From assembly GCF_000026145.1 (NCBI RefSeq), contig NC_009445.1:2728001-2792000 (forward strand): a stretch of 64,000 bases of DNA, given 5' to 3'. Made by a program: the position numbers and the translations under genes. Positions 54,286 to 64,000 of the stretch are shown here, piece by piece. Below the pieces are notes generated by a model. That model saw nothing but the letters and a program-made list of their open reading frames with translations, searched no databases and was not told the DNA's origin. Each line of letters begins with the position of its first letter. The first letter of the stretch is position 1. The DNA comes from Bradyrhizobium sp. ORS 278 (GTDB lineage Bacteria > Pseudomonadota > Alphaproteobacteria > Rhizobiales > Xanthobacteraceae).

Positions 54286-55065
54286 GTGGCGAACAACAAG
54301 GTCAAGCAGCTCTGGGCCGAAGGCAAGACGGTGGTGAATGCCTGGCTCGCGATTCCCTCGGGGTTCTCCGCCGAGGTCGTGGCGCAGTGCGGCTTCGACA
54401 GCGTCACTGTGGACATGCAGCACGGCGTGCAGGACTATCTCTCGATGGTACAATGCTTCCAGGCGATGCACGGCCATCCGGTGACCCCGATGGTCCGCGT
54501 GCCGTGGAACGAGCCCGGCATCATCGGCAAGGTGCTCGACGGCGGCGCCTATGGCGTGATCTGTCCAATGGTCAACACGCCGCAGGAAGCACGCAATCTC
54601 GTGTCCTACTCGAAATATCCGCCGAAGGGCGTGCGTTCGAACGGCCCGATCCGCTCCGGCATGTATGGCAGCGCGGGTGAGTATCAGAAGACCGCCAATG
54701 ACGAGATCGTGCTGCTGCCGATGATGGAGACGCGGACGGCGGTCGAGAATATGGAGGCCATTCTCGATGTCGAGGGCATTGACGGCGTCTATATCGGCCC
54801 GTCCGACCTCGGCTTCTCCTACGGCCTCGTGCCGAAGCTCGATCGCGACGAGCCCGAGATTCTCAAGATCTATGAGAAGATCGTGAAGGAATGCGGCAAG
54901 CGCGGCCTCAATCCGGGCATCCATTGCAGCGGCGCCGAGGGCGCGGTGCGTGCCATCAACATGGGCTTCAAGCTCGTGACACTGTCGAACGAGGTCGGCC
55001 TGATGCAGGTCTATGCCCGCCAGCAGGTGGCGCAGACGCGCAAGGAATCCGGCGGCAAGGCCTGA
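54286..55065 (+). CDS. HpcH/HpaI-family aldolase (HpaI or GarL type)
   Basis: A 259-residue class II aldolase with GTG start after GGAAGGAAACG. Conserved elements are the catalytic His (VDMQHGV), the Arg of MVRVPWN, GAYGVICPMVNTP, the metal Glu (MMETRTAVEN) and Asp (GPSDLGF). In the hpa pathway it would split 2,4-dihydroxyhept-2-ene-1,7-dioate to pyruvate and succinate semialdehyde. Next to a GarD-like dehydratase it could instead be GarL, splitting 5-keto-4-deoxyglucarate. Both readings fit the sequence. Confidence 0.87.
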   Translation: MANNKVKQLWAEGKTVVNAWLAIPSGFSAEVVAQCGFDSVTVDMQHGVQDYLSMVQCFQAMHGHPVTPMVRVPWNEPGIIGKVLDGGAYGVICPMVNTPQEARNLVSYSKYPPKGVRSNGPIRSGMYGSAGEYQKTANDEIVLLPMMETRTAVENMEAILDVEGIDGVYIGPSDLGFSYGLVPKLDRDEPEILKIYEKIVKECGKRGLNPGIHCSGAEGAVRAINMGFKLVTLSNEVGLMQVYARQQVAQTRKESGGKA

Positions 55066-55174
55066 GGACGAATACCGAAGGGGGAGAGCGAATAGGGGTG
55101 TAGATCATCCGCTATTCGCACCTCGCCCATCGCATGTCTGTTTGTAACTGATGAACTCAACGAGAGAGACTGCC

Positions 55175-56698
55175 ATGGCTCCCGCTCCCGTCATCCGGCT
55201 TCATCCCGAGGACAGCGTGCTGATCGCGCGCGCCAGCCTTCCTCCGGGGCTTGCGGTGACGGAGGGAGTCGTGACGGTCGACCGCATACCGGCGGGGCAT
55301 AAGGTCGCAGTGCGCCCGATCGCGCAGGGCGAGCCGATTCGGCGCTACGGTCAGATCATCGGCTTCGCCACGGCGCCGATCGCGCCCGGACAGCATGTTC
55401 ATACACAGAACTGCGGCATGGGTGATTTCGCCAAGGACTACGCCTACAGCGTCGACGTCAAGCCGACGCCGAATTTCGATCTTCCTGCAACCTTCGAGGG
55501 CATTCGTCGCCCCGACGGCCGGGTCGCGACCCGCAACTATATCGGCATCCTGACCTCGGTGAATTGCAGCGCCCATGTCGCTGGTCTTGTGGCCGATGTC
55601 TTCAAGCGGAATCCGTTTTCCGGCGACGATCCGCTCGCCGACTATCCCAACGTCGACGGCGTGGTGGCGCTGACGCACAAGACCGGCTGCGGCATGACAA
55701 TGGACGAACCGCTCAAGCTGTTGCGGCGGACGCTCGGCGGCTACGCGCGGCACGTGAATTTTTCGGCGGTGATCGTGCTCGGTCTCGGCTGCGAGGCCAA
55801 TCAGATCGGCGGTCTGATGGAGGAGCAGAAGCTCGCCGGCCGGCTGCGCGCCATGGACATCCAGGAGGTCGGCGGCACACGCAAGACCGTCGAGGCCGGC
55901 ATTGCCTTCGTCAAGGAGGCTCTGGCGGATGCCAACAAGGTGAAGCGTGAGACGGTTCCGGCGAGTGAGCTGACCGTGGCCCTGCAATGTGGCGGCTCCG
56001 ACGGCTACTCGGGCATCTCGGCCAATCCGGCGCTCGGTGCCGCGAGCGATCTGCTGGTGCGGCACGGTGGCACGGTGATTTTATCCGAGACACCTGAGAC
56101 ATATGGCGCCGAGCACCTGCTCACTCGCCGCGCCGTGAGCCGCGAGGTCGGCGAGAAACTCGTCTCTCTGATGCGCTGGTGGGAAGACTATACCGCGCGT
56201 GAAGGCGCCGAGATGAATGCCAATCCCAGTCCGGGCAACAAGGCCGGGGGTCTCACGACGATTCTCGAAAAGTCGCTGGGCGCGATGGCCAAGGCGGGCA
56301 GCACCAATCTGGTCGACGTGCTGCATTACGCCGAAGCCGTCACCAAGAAGGGTTTCGTCTTCATGGATACGCCCGGCTACGACCCCGTCGCAGCAACGGG
56401 GCAGGTGGCGGGCGGAGCCAATCTCGTCTGCTTCACCACTGGACGTGGCAGCGTGTTCGGCTGCAAGCCGGCGCCGTCCATCAAGCTTGCAACCAACACG
56501 CCGATGTACAAGCGGATGGAAGACGATATGGACGTCAATTGCGGCACGATCCTGGACGGCGAGGAAAGTGTGCAGGAATGCGGCCAGCGCATCTTTGAAC
56601 TGATGCTGAAGACCGCGTCGGGCGAGCCGACCAAGAGCGAGAGTTTCGATTTCGGCGGCGCCGAGTTCGCGCCCTGGGTGCTCGGCGCGACCATGTAG
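55175..56698 (+). CDS. GarD/UxaA-family dehydratase
   Basis: A 507-residue protein of the altronate/galactarate dehydratase family: an N-terminal SAF domain (about 1-95) and the large catalytic part with GCGMTMDEPLKLLRR, VLGLGCEANQIGG, LQCGGSDGYSGISANPALG, NPSPGNKAGGL and FTTGRGSVFGC. The ATG with GAGAGACTGCC was chosen; one 24 bp upstream is in frame. These Fe-dependent enzymes dehydrate sugar acids. Its place after an HpaI/GarL-type aldolase suggests a sugar-acid branch beside the aromatic genes. Confidence 0.88.
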   Translation: MAPAPVIRLHPEDSVLIARASLPPGLAVTEGVVTVDRIPAGHKVAVRPIAQGEPIRRYGQIIGFATAPIAPGQHVHTQNCGMGDFAKDYAYSVDVKPTPNFDLPATFEGIRRPDGRVATRNYIGILTSVNCSAHVAGLVADVFKRNPFSGDDPLADYPNVDGVVALTHKTGCGMTMDEPLKLLRRTLGGYARHVNFSAVIVLGLGCEANQIGGLMEEQKLAGRLRAMDIQEVGGTRKTVEAGIAFVKEALADANKVKRETVPASELTVALQCGGSDGYSGISANPALGAASDLLVRHGGTVILSETPETYGAEHLLTRRAVSREVGEKLVSLMRWWEDYTAREGAEMNANPSPGNKAGGLTTILEKSLGAMAKAGSTNLVDVLHYAEAVTKKGFVFMDTPGYDPVAATGQVAGGANLVCFTTGRGSVFGCKPAPSIKLATNTPMYKRMEDDMDVNCGTILDGEESVQECGQRIFELMLKTASGEPTKSESFDFGGAEFAPWVLGATM

Positions 56699-56878
56699 CT
56701 CGATCAAGCCGGTCAGTTGCGGAACCGGAATGATGCCGGTCGTATCACGTGCCGGCATCTGATCACAGCTGAGATCGTCATTTAGCTGAGACTGGATCGC
56801 AACTGCGATCAGATAACCGGTCGAGAGCGCCGCATGCTTCTCGCGCTCACGCGCGTGCGACAGCGGCGCTGAACGATT
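56699..56878. other. Intergenic region with a hairpin
   Basis: 180 bp between converging genes. GATGCCGG (56732-56739) pairs with CCGGCATC (56752-56759), a possible weak terminator without T tract. Confidence 0.4.
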
Positions 56879-57076
56879 TTACCGCTGGTGGCCCAGACCG
56901 ATGCCGAGCGCCAGAGCCTTCTGGCGGAGCGAGCCTTCAGTCCGCTTCATCGCCTTGGCGATCTTGGCAACCGGGGTCTTGGATTTCGAGTGCTGCTTCA
57001 GCAGCTTGATGTCGGCCGGCGTGTAGGGCTTGCGCGCCAACTTCTTGGTAGCTGCCTTCTTAGCTGTCTTCGCCAC
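56879..57076 (-). CDS. Small basic helix-turn-helix-like protein
   Basis: A 65-residue protein, very rich in Lys and Ala at the N-terminus (AKTAKKAATKKLARK), then YTPADIKLLKQHSK and VAKIAKAMKRTEGSLRQKALALGI. The latter resembles a SANT/Myb-like or homeodomain-like helix trio that reads DNA. GTG start with AGGAG six bases upstream, so real translation is likely. Probably a small DNA-binding protein; function unknown. Confidence 0.72.
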   Translation of the reverse strand: MAKTAKKAATKKLARKPYTPADIKLLKQHSKSKTPVAKIAKAMKRTEGSLRQKALALGIGLGHQR

Positions 57077-57511
57077 TTGATTCTCCTCTTGGCAATGGCC
57101 GTCCTAAATAGCACGTGTAGTCGAGCTATCAAGCGATTGCGGCGGGTGCAACGCTATTAGTTCTTGTTAGTTCATTTTTCGCGGTTAACCCCAGATATGG
57201 CAAAGTGGTCAATCTTCCGTGAGTATTTGTACGCGCGCCTGTGGACAACTCCGCTGGAACACGGAGGTCGTACTTGTTTGTTCTTCTCTCGTTCTATGCG
57301 ATGAGGCGGGATTGGGTCGCGCGACCGCCGAAAAAACGACCGGTACGTGCAGAGAACACACATGATCGGGTTCGGATGAGGCCGCGGGCGGTCGTGAATG
57401 CCGGGTTTCGAGCTTACGGCAGTTCAATAGGCAGCTGTGCCCGTTGTTAGTGCTTGATCCCTGAGCACGGCAATGTTCTGCTCAAAAAAGTTGCTGGAGC
57501 GCTGAACCCAC
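57077..57511. other. Divergent intergenic region, lower GC
   Basis: 435 bp between the small basic-protein gene and the DUF2126 transglutaminase gene. It is AT-richer than its surroundings (for example 57150-57240) and should hold promoters for both directions. Open frames in it are short, lack ribosome sites and match nothing. Confidence 0.5.
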
Positions 57512-60500
57512 GTGTCAATCTACGTCGCCTTACATCACGTCACCCATTATAAGTATGATCGTCCGGTAGGGCTTGGCCCGCAAACCATCCGACTGCGTCC
57601 TGCACCACATACCAGGACGCCGGTTTTGAGCTATTCGCTCAAGGTCACGCCGGCCAACCATTTCGTGAACTGGCAGCAGGATCCGCAGGGCAACTGGCTC
57701 GCCCGCTACGTTTTTCCAGAGAAGGTGAACGAACTGAAAATAGAGGTGGATTTCACGGCGCAGATGACCGTGATCAATCCGTTCGATTTCTTTGTCGAAC
57801 CCTATGCCGATAGTTTCCCGTTCGCCTATCCCGAGGGACTGAGGACGGAACTCGCTCCCTATCTGGAGACGACCGAGCCCGGGCCGTTGTTCGCGGAGTA
57901 CTTGAAGTCGATCCCGCGCGAGGCTGACAACACTGTCAACTACCTCGTCGACCTCAATGCCCAGTTGCAGAAAAAGATTCGCTATATCATCCGTATGGAG
58001 CCTGGCGTTCAGACGCCGGAAGAGACGCTGTCCTCCGCCGCCGGCTCCTGCCGCGACTCCGCCTGGCTGCTGATTCAGACGCTGCGTCATCTCGGCCTCG
58101 CCGCCCGCTTCGTGTCGGGCTACCTGATCCAGCTTCGTCCCGATATCGATCCGGTCGAGGGGCCGGTGGAGGTGGAGAGCGATTTTACCGATCTGCATGC
58201 CTGGGCCGAGGTCTATCTGCCCGGTGCTGGGTGGATCGGTTTCGACGTCACCTCGGGCATGCTCGCCGGCGAGGGCCACATTCCGGTGGCGGCCACGCCG
58301 CATTATCACTCGGCGGCCCCGATCAGCGGCAGTGCCGGAATTGCCGAGGTCGACTTCGCGTTCGAGATGAACGTGAAGCGTATTCGCGAAGCGCCGCGGA
58401 TCACACGGCCTTTCTCCGATGACTCCTGGGACAAGCTCGACCGTCTTGGCGAAGCGGTCGATGCTGATCTCGCCGCCCATGACGTGCGCCTGACGATGGG
58501 CGGCGAGCCGACCTTCGTGTCGATCGATGACATGGAGTCGGCGGAATGGAATACGGCCGCGGTCGGTCCGACCAAGCGCGGGCTCGCCGACAGCCTGATC
58601 AGGCGGTTGCGCACGCGCTTCGCGCCCGGTGGTCTGCTGCATTATGGCCAGGGCAAATGGTATCCAGGCGAAAGCCTGCCGCGCTGGGCATTCGGACTGT
58701 ACTGGCGCAAGGACGGCGAGCCGATCTGGCGCAATGCGGACCTGATCGCGAGCGTAGACGGTCCGCGCATGGCGACCGTCGTCGACGCCGAGCGCTTTCT
58801 GGAGACGACGGCCGAAACACTCGGCCTGGAGCCGGACTACGTCCTGCCAGCCTACGAGGACCCCGCGCATTGGCTGCAGAAGGAGGCCGCGCTTCCTGAG
58901 AACGTCGATGCGCTCGATTCCAAGCTCGCCGATCCGGAAGAGCGCGCGCGCATGGCGCGCGTGTTCGACGAGGGGCTGCATATTCCGCGCGGCTTCGTGC
59001 TGCCGATCCAGCGCTGGAATGCGAGGCCCACGCGCTGGCGCAGCGAGCGCTGGGGCCTCCGGCGCAAGCGGCTGTTCCTGATCCCCGGCGACTCGCCGCT
59101 CGGTTTGCGGCTGCCGATCAATTCGCTGGTCTACATCCCGCCGGAGGATTTCCCGTATATCCACGAGCAGGATCCGATGGAGCAGCGCGGCCCGCTGCCG
59201 GTCTACGCGCAGGGACGCCCCGTGATCGTGCCGCAGGTGCCGCCGCTCAAGGCGCTCGATCGTCCGCCGCAGCCGCAGCAGGACGTGCAGTATCAGTACT
59301 GGGGCGGCCTCGGCGTGCGCACCGCGATGTCGGTCGAGATCCGCGACGGCATTCTCTGCGTGTTCATGCCGCCGGTCGAAACCATTGAGGATTATCTGGA
59401 ATTGATCGCCACGGTTGAAGCGACGGCCGAGGCGATGCAGATCAAGGTTCATGTCGAAGGTTATGCGCCGCCGTTCGATCCGCGCATCGACGTCATCAAG
59501 GTGACGCCCGATCCGGGGGTGATCGAGGTCAACATCCAGCCCGCGCAGACCTGGCGGCAGGCGGTGGACATCACCTTCGGCCTCTATGAGGACGCGGCCA
59601 AGGTGCGGCTCGGCGCCAACCGCTTCCTGATCGATGGCCGTCACACCGGGACCGGCGGCGGCAATCATGTCGTCGTCGGCGGCTCGTCGCCGCCGGACTC
59701 GCCGTTCCTGCGCCGGCCGGATCTCTTGAAGAGCCTGGTGCTGTATTGGCAGCGGCATCCGGCGCTGTCTTATTTGTTCTCCGGCATGTTCATCGGGCCG
59801 ACCAGCCAGGCGCCGCGCATCGACGAGGCGCGGCACGACAGTCTTTATGAGCTGGAGATCGCGCTCGCCAATGTGCCCGCCGCCGGGCAGAGCGTGCCGT
59901 TGTGGCTCGTCGACCGCCTGTTCCGCCATCTGCTGGTCGACATCACCGGCAACACGCACCGCTCGGAGATCTGCATCGACAAGCTGTATTCGCCGGAAGG
60001 ACCGACGGGCCGTCTCGGCCTGGTCGAATTCCGCGCGCTCGAAATGCCGCCCGATCCGCGCATGTCGCTGGCGCAGCAGCTTCTGATCCGCGCGCTGATC
60101 GCCAAGCTCTGGCGCGAGCCGCAAGGCGGCAAGTTCGTGCGCTGGGGCACGGCGCTGCATGACCGATTCATGCTGCCGCACTTCATCTGGGAGGACTTTC
60201 TCGACGTGCTGGATGAGCTGCGCTCGTCGGGCTACGATTTCTCGCCGGACTGGTATCAGGCCCAGCTCGAGTTCCGTTTTCCGACCTTCGGCCGCGTGCA
60301 GCATGGCGGCGTGACGTTGGAGCTGCGCCAGGCGCTCGAGCCGTGGCATGTGCTCGGGGAGGAGGGCGCGGCCGGCGGTACGGTCCGCTATGTCGATTCC
60401 TCGGTGGAGCGGCTCCAGGTGAAGGCCGAAGGCTTCGTCGAAGGCCGCCATCTCATCACCTGCAATGGTAGGAGGATGCCGATGACCCTGACAGGCCGCT

Positions 60501-60826
60501 CGGCCGAGGCCGTCGCGGCGGTTCGCTTCAAGGCCTGGCAGCCGGCCTCCGGTCTGCACCCGACCATTCCCGTGCATTCGCCGCTGACGTTCGACCTGAT
60601 CGACACCTGGAATGGCCGCTCGCTCGGCGGCTGCGTCTATCACGTCGCCCATCCCGGCGGGCGCAACTACGACACCAAGCCGATCAACTCCTACGAGGCG
60701 GAGGCGCGGCGGCTCGCGCGATTCCAGGATCACGGCCACACTCCCGGACGAATTGCGATGCCGCCGGAAGAACGCACAAATGAATTCCCGATGACCCTCG
60801 ACTTGCGCAGGCCGAACCTGCATTGA
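57512..60826 (+). CDS. Transglutaminase-like protein with DUF2126 domain
   Basis: A 1104-residue protein. Residues 1-90 are the bacterial transglutaminase N-domain, about 150-260 the transglutaminase core with Cys180 ([12 protein letters not shown]), His229 ([10 protein letters not shown]) and Asp245 (GFDVTSG), and residues about 300-1100 the DUF2126 domain ([46 protein letters not shown]). No signal peptide is present. GTG start. It leads a cassette with an ATP-grasp/alpha-E protein and a second transglutaminase. Such cassettes recur in proteobacteria; the reaction is thought to be peptide or amide-bond modification but is not known. Confidence 0.93.
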   Translation: MSIYVALHHVTHYKYDRPVGLGPQTIRLRPAPHTRTPVLSYSLKVTPANHFVNWQQDPQGNWLARYVFPEKVNELKIEVDFTAQMTVINPFDFFVEPYADSFPFAYPEGLRTELAPYLETTEPGPLFAEYLKSIPREADNTVNYLVDLNAQLQKKIRYIIRMEPGVQTPEETLSSAAGSCRDSAWLLIQTLRHLGLAARFVSGYLIQLRPDIDPVEGPVEVESDFTDLHAWAEVYLPGAGWIGFDVTSGMLAGEGHIPVAATPHYHSAAPISGSAGIAEVDFAFEMNVKRIREAPRITRPFSDDSWDKLDRLGEAVDADLAAHDVRLTMGGEPTFVSIDDMESAEWNTAAVGPTKRGLADSLIRRLRTRFAPGGLLHYGQGKWYPGESLPRWAFGLYWRKDGEPIWRNADLIASVDGPRMATVVDAERFLETTAETLGLEPDYVLPAYEDPAHWLQKEAALPENVDALDSKLADPEERARMARVFDEGLHIPRGFVLPIQRWNARPTRWRSERWGLRRKRLFLIPGDSPLGLRLPINSLVYIPPEDFPYIHEQDPMEQRGPLPVYAQGRPVIVPQVPPLKALDRPPQPQQDVQYQYWGGLGVRTAMSVEIRDGILCVFMPPVETIEDYLELIATVEATAEAMQIKVHVEGYAPPFDPRIDVIKVTPDPGVIEVNIQPAQTWRQAVDITFGLYEDAAKVRLGANRFLIDGRHTGTGGGNHVVVGGSSPPDSPFLRRPDLLKSLVLYWQRHPALSYLFSGMFIGPTSQAPRIDEARHDSLYELEIALANVPAAGQSVPLWLVDRLFRHLLVDITGNTHRSEICIDKLYSPEGPTGRLGLVEFRALEMPPDPRMSLAQQLLIRALIAKLWREPQGGKFVRWGTALHDRFMLPHFIWEDFLDVLDELRSSGYDFSPDWYQAQLEFRFPTFGRVQHGGVTLELRQALEPWHVLGEEGAAGGTVRYVDSSVERLQVKAEGFVEGRHLITCNGRRMPMTLTGRSAEAVAAVRFKAWQPASGLHPTIPVHSPLTFDLIDTWNGRSLGGCVYHVAHPGGRNYDTKPINSYEAEARRLARFQDHGHTPGRIAMPPEERTNEFPMTLDLRRPNLH

Positions 60827-60856
60827 TGGAAAGGAGCGTGCGCGGAGGATCAGGGT

Positions 60857-63391
60857 ATGGACGGCCGGAGCGGCCAGGACCAGGGAGCGAGCCCCGCCGC
60901 CGGTCGGCCGGCGGTACGCCCTCCCTTGCGCCGCGCTGCCCAATGGGCCCGCGACTATGCCCGGCTGCCGGGAATTCCCGATGAGTTCATCGGCGCCGAC
61001 GGCCAGCCTCGGCCGGTGTGGACGCGGTTTGCCGACACGTTTGCGGCGCTCGCGCCGACCGACATCGACCGCCGCTTTGCCTCGGCCGATCGGCATCTTC
61101 GCGAAGCCGGCGTCACCTATCGCGCGCCGGGCGACAACGCCGAGAGGTCCTGGGCGCTCAGCCATCTGCCGCTGCTGATCGACGAGACGGAATGGGCGCA
61201 GCTGTCGCAGGGCATCGTCCAGCGGGCCGAGTTGCTGGAGCGCGTGCTGCAGGACATCTACGGCGAAGGCCGGCTGATTGCGAGCGGCGCGCTGCCCGCA
61301 GCGGCCGTCGCCGGCTCGAGCGAGTATCTGCGTCCCGTCTGTGGCATCAAGCCGCCGGGCGGCCGCTTCCTCAGCGTCTATGCCGCCGACATCGGTCGGG
61401 GTCCCGATGGGCGCTGGTGGGTGCTCAGCGACCGCACGCAGGCGCCGTCGGGCATGGGCTACGCGCTGGAGAACCGCCTGGTGCAGTCGCGCGCCTTCTC
61501 CTCGATCTACAAATCGATGAATGCCGAACGGCTGGCGCCGTTCTTCGAGGCGTTCCGCGACTCGCTGCGTGCCAGCGCCGATCGCGACGAGCCGCGGATC
61601 GGCGTGCTGACGCCGGGCAGCTTCAGCGAGACCTATTTCGAGCACGCGACGCTTGCGCGCTATCTCGGCTTTCTGCTGGTGGAAGGCGACGATCTCGCCG
61701 TCAGCGGTGACCGCGTGCACATCCGCACCGTCGCCGGGCTGAAGCGCGTCGACGTGCTGCTGCGCCGGCTGGATTCCAACTCGCTCGATCCGCTCGAGCT
61801 CGACGCCGCCTCGCGGCTCGGCGTCGCCGGCCTGATGGACGTGGTGCGCAAGGGCGGCGTGGTGATCGCCAACATGCCGGGCTCCGGCGTGCTGGAGGCG
61901 CGCGCGCTGCTCGGCTTCCTGCCGAGCCTGTCGCGGCGCGTGCTCGGCGAGGATCTCAAGATCCCGCACATCGCGACCTGGTGGTGCGGCCAGAAATCGG
62001 CGCGCGACGAGGTGCTGTCGCGGCTCGACGAGCTCGCCATCGAGGGCGCCTATGGCCGCGCCGTGCCGGGCTTTGCGAGCAGCGGCCCGCTGCTCGCGGG
62101 CGAACTGTCGGCGGCGGAGCGCGAGCGGCTGCGCGCGGCGATCATCCAGCGCGGCATCGACTATGTCGGCCAGGAGGTGGTGCGGCTGTCGACCACGCCG
62201 GTGTGGGAGGACGGCAAGATCGCGCCGCGTCCGTTCGTGCTGCGCGTGTTCGCGGCCGCGACGCCCGATGGCTGGACGGTGATGCCCGGCGGCTTCTGCC
62301 GCATCGCCGACAAGCTCGATGCGCGCGCGGTGTCGATGGGTGACGGCGCGAGCGCCGCCGACGTCTGGGTCGTCGGTGACAAGGCGGTGGCGGCGCGCAG
62401 CCTGCTGCCGGGCTCCGACAATGTCCGCATCCGCCGCATCGCCGGCGTGCTGCCGAGCCGGGCCGCCGACAATCTGTTCTGGCTCGGCCGCTATCTCGAG
62501 CGCGCCGAGGCGACGTTGCGATTGATCCGCGCGCTTGCCGCCCAGCACCGCGATCCCGGCAAGGGCTCGCCGGCGCAGCTCAACACCGCCGAGCGCATCC
62601 AGCGGCTGCTGCTCGCCTGGGGCGCCATCGCGCAGACCTCGCGCACCCAAGGGGCGCGCGTCGCCGACGAGGCGCTGCAGGCGGAGGATCAGTTCGGCTC
62701 GGCGCTGTCGCTGTTGAAGTCGGCACAGCGCACCGCGATCTCGCTGCGCGAGCGGCTGTCGCCGGATGCCTGGCAGGTCATCACCGAGATGTCGAACAGG
62801 CTCGCGCAGGACGTCGACGACGACGAGGCCGCCGTGAGCACGGCCGAGCTGCTGCTCGAGAAGCTCGCGAGTTTCGCCGGTCTTGCCCAGGAGAACATGA
62901 ACCGTGCCGCCGGCTGGCGCTTCCTCGACATGGGCCGCCGCGCCGAGCGCGCCATCAACACCGCGCGCTTCGCGCGGCAGTTCGGCTATGACGAGGCGAC
63001 GCCGGAAGATCTCGATGTCCTGCTCACGCTGGTCGATTGCCAGATCACCTATCGCTCGCGCTATCTGATCGGGCCGTCGCTGGCGCCGATCCGCGATCTC
63101 GTCGTGCTCGATACCTACAATCCGCGCTCGGTCGCTTTCCAGATCCAGGCCCTGAGCGAGCATATCGCAGGGCTGCCGGTGCTGAAGGAGAACGGCTTGA
63201 TCGAGCGGCCGCAGCGGCTCGCGGTCTCGCTGGGCGCACGGCTGACGGCGGCGGAGGCCGCGCATCTCGACGGCCGTACGCTGTTCGCGCTGGAGCAGGA
63301 CCTGCTCAATCTGTCGGAAGCGATCGGCCAGCACTACTTCCCGCACGGCCCCAATGCGACGCGGCCGGAAAAGCTCACGGGCCTCGCGTGA
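60857..63391 (+). CDS. Circularly permuted ATP-grasp protein fused to alpha-E domain
   Basis: An 844-residue protein. The first half is a circularly permuted ATP-grasp type 2 ligase (LPLLIDETEWAQLSQGIVQRA, LQDIYGEGRL, RWWVLSDRTQAPSGMGYALENR, VVIANMPGSGVLEARAL, VVRLSTTPVWEDGKIAPRPFVLRVF). From about residue 545 it is the all-helical alpha-E domain (SRAADNLFWLGRYLERAE, AGWRFLDMGRRAERAI, CQITYRSRYL). These two parts are separate genes in many bacteria; here they are fused. It probably forms an amide or peptide bond with ATP. Its stop overlaps the next start (GTGA). Confidence 0.92.
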   Translation: MDGRSGQDQGASPAAGRPAVRPPLRRAAQWARDYARLPGIPDEFIGADGQPRPVWTRFADTFAALAPTDIDRRFASADRHLREAGVTYRAPGDNAERSWALSHLPLLIDETEWAQLSQGIVQRAELLERVLQDIYGEGRLIASGALPAAAVAGSSEYLRPVCGIKPPGGRFLSVYAADIGRGPDGRWWVLSDRTQAPSGMGYALENRLVQSRAFSSIYKSMNAERLAPFFEAFRDSLRASADRDEPRIGVLTPGSFSETYFEHATLARYLGFLLVEGDDLAVSGDRVHIRTVAGLKRVDVLLRRLDSNSLDPLELDAASRLGVAGLMDVVRKGGVVIANMPGSGVLEARALLGFLPSLSRRVLGEDLKIPHIATWWCGQKSARDEVLSRLDELAIEGAYGRAVPGFASSGPLLAGELSAAERERLRAAIIQRGIDYVGQEVVRLSTTPVWEDGKIAPRPFVLRVFAAATPDGWTVMPGGFCRIADKLDARAVSMGDGASAADVWVVGDKAVAARSLLPGSDNVRIRRIAGVLPSRAADNLFWLGRYLERAEATLRLIRALAAQHRDPGKGSPAQLNTAERIQRLLLAWGAIAQTSRTQGARVADEALQAEDQFGSALSLLKSAQRTAISLRERLSPDAWQVITEMSNRLAQDVDDDEAAVSTAELLLEKLASFAGLAQENMNRAAGWRFLDMGRRAERAINTARFARQFGYDEATPEDLDVLLTLVDCQITYRSRYLIGPSLAPIRDLVVLDTYNPRSVAFQIQALSEHIAGLPVLKENGLIERPQRLAVSLGARLTAAEAAHLDGRTLFALEQDLLNLSEAIGQHYFPHGPNATRPEKLTGLA

Positions 63392-64000
63392 TCTACGACA
63401 TCCGACATGTCACCACCTATGAGTATGAGAGCGCGGTGAGCTTCGCGCGCTGCTCGCTGCGGCTGGAGCCGCTCAGCGGCGACGGTCAGGAGCTGATCTC
63501 GCACAGCGTCGACATCCGGCCGCGCCCCTCGGAGCGCACGGCGCGCCGCGACTTCTTCGGGACGCTGACCGAGAGCATCGTGATCGACACCCAGCACCGC
63601 CATCTGCGGATCGATTCGCGCTCGCGGGTGAAGCTGTCGCGCAAGCCGCCGGAGCGCGATGCGTCGAGCGCGACCTGGGAGCAGGTGCGCGACGCCGCGT
63701 TCGAGGCGACGAGTCTCGGCCCGTCGTCGCCGATCGGCTACGTTTTCGAAAGTGCGCTGGTGCCGGTGCTCAAGCCCGTCACGGACTACGCGGCGGCGAG
63801 CTTTCCGGCCGGCACCGGCATCCTTGCAGGGGGCGCCGACCTGATGCGGCGCATCCGCAAGGAGTTCAGATACGATCCGAAGGCCACGGTGATCTCGACG
63901 CCGCTGCGCGAGGTGTTCGATAATCGCCATGGCGTCTGCCAGGATTTCGCGCATGTCATGATCGCCGGCCTGCGCGGCCTCGGTCTGCCCGCGGCCTATG
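63388..64000 (+). CDS. Transglutaminase-like protein, 3' end outside window
   Basis: About 204 residues visible, with a GTG start overlapping the previous stop. The N-domain (IYDIRHVTTYEYESAVSFARCSL, described by position 2-24) and the transglutaminase core start with Cys184 (NRHGVCQDFAHVM) identify the family; the catalytic His and Asp lie beyond the window. It is the third member of the cassette and differs from the first in lacking DUF2126 in the visible part. Confidence 0.92.
   Translation, partial: MIYDIRHVTTYEYESAVSFARCSLRLEPLSGDGQELISHSVDIRPRPSERTARRDFFGTLTESIVIDTQHRHLRIDSRSRVKLSRKPPERDASSATWEQVRDAAFEATSLGPSSPIGYVFESALVPVLKPVTDYAAASFPAGTGILAGGADLMRRIRKEFRYDPKATVISTPLREVFDNRHGVCQDFAHVMIAGLRGLGLPAAY

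Noticed and set aside
57530..63346. Very long minus-strand open frame (over 1900 codons) opposite the transglutaminase and ATP-grasp genes
   Set aside because: It spans several clear plus-strand genes with strong family motifs, and its translation is Arg/His/Leu/Asp-rich with no recognisable domain. It is the usual antisense shadow of GC-rich codon bias.

Overview
The window looks like chromosomal DNA of a Bradyrhizobium-type alphaproteobacterium (Nitrobacteraceae). This rests on high GC, on abundant palindromic intergenic repeats of the GTCATTCCGGGG / GTCATTGCGAGG kind, on a large set of chemoreceptors, and on dense acyl-CoA and aromatic-acid catabolism genes. The genus is inferred from gene content and repeat style, not from a marker gene. 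No tRNA, rRNA, CRISPR, integrase or transposase gene was seen.

Layout. (1) 1-15556: seven methyl-accepting chemotaxis proteins on the plus strand, the first cut by the window edge. They share nearly the same cytoplasmic signalling domain but carry different sensor modules (helical bundles, single Cache, CHASE3, cytoplasmic PAS). Most have a private hairpin terminator, and one carries a frameshift. An orphan substrate-binding protein sits inside the array. (2) 15812-23524: a mixed block with a metallo-beta-lactamase-fold hydrolase, a J-domain/TPR membrane protein, a divergent thiolase-like protein, a YghU-type glutathione transferase, a flavin reductase, a small secreted protein and an alpha/beta hydrolase. 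(3) 23693-34613: acyl-CoA metabolism, with SDRs, three crotonase-fold enzymes, an acyl-CoA dehydrogenase, an APH-like kinase fold, a DUF6285-like protein and two AMP-forming acyl-CoA ligases. (4) PEP carboxylase, then a 1.37 kb gene-free gap built of nested repeats. (5) 38893-44665: an SMP-30 protein, an MFE-2-type SDR, a thiolase-like protein paired with a zinc-ribbon/OB partner, an AtuA-type small domain and an amidase. (6) A degenerate GT51-like protein, then a 2OG-Fe(II) oxygenase plus AlkB pair. (7) 47008-56698: a homoprotocatechuate (hpa) meta-cleavage cluster. A five-gene minus-strand operon lies divergent from a MarR-type hpaR with a 12-bp palindrome between them; a dehydrogenase, an HpaI/GarL-type aldolase and a GarD/UxaA-type dehydratase follow hpaR. 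(8) 57512-64000: a large transglutaminase/DUF2126 protein, a circularly permuted ATP-grasp fused to an alpha-E domain, and a second transglutaminase cut by the window end.

How parts fit together. The chemoreceptor array gives one conserved output to many inputs. The central genes supply CoA activation, dehydrogenation, hydration, isomerisation and cleavage steps for fatty, branched or alicyclic acids. The hpa block can carry 5-carboxymethyl-2-hydroxymuconate semialdehyde towards pyruvate and succinate semialdehyde, but its ring-cleavage dioxygenase and hydroxylase are not here. The terminal cassette resembles a recurrent but functionally unassigned peptide-ligation/transglutaminase system and is the best candidate for uncharacterised biology. 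The structured repeat element at 37883-37986 and the degenerate transglycosylase at 44681-45439 are the next most unusual items.
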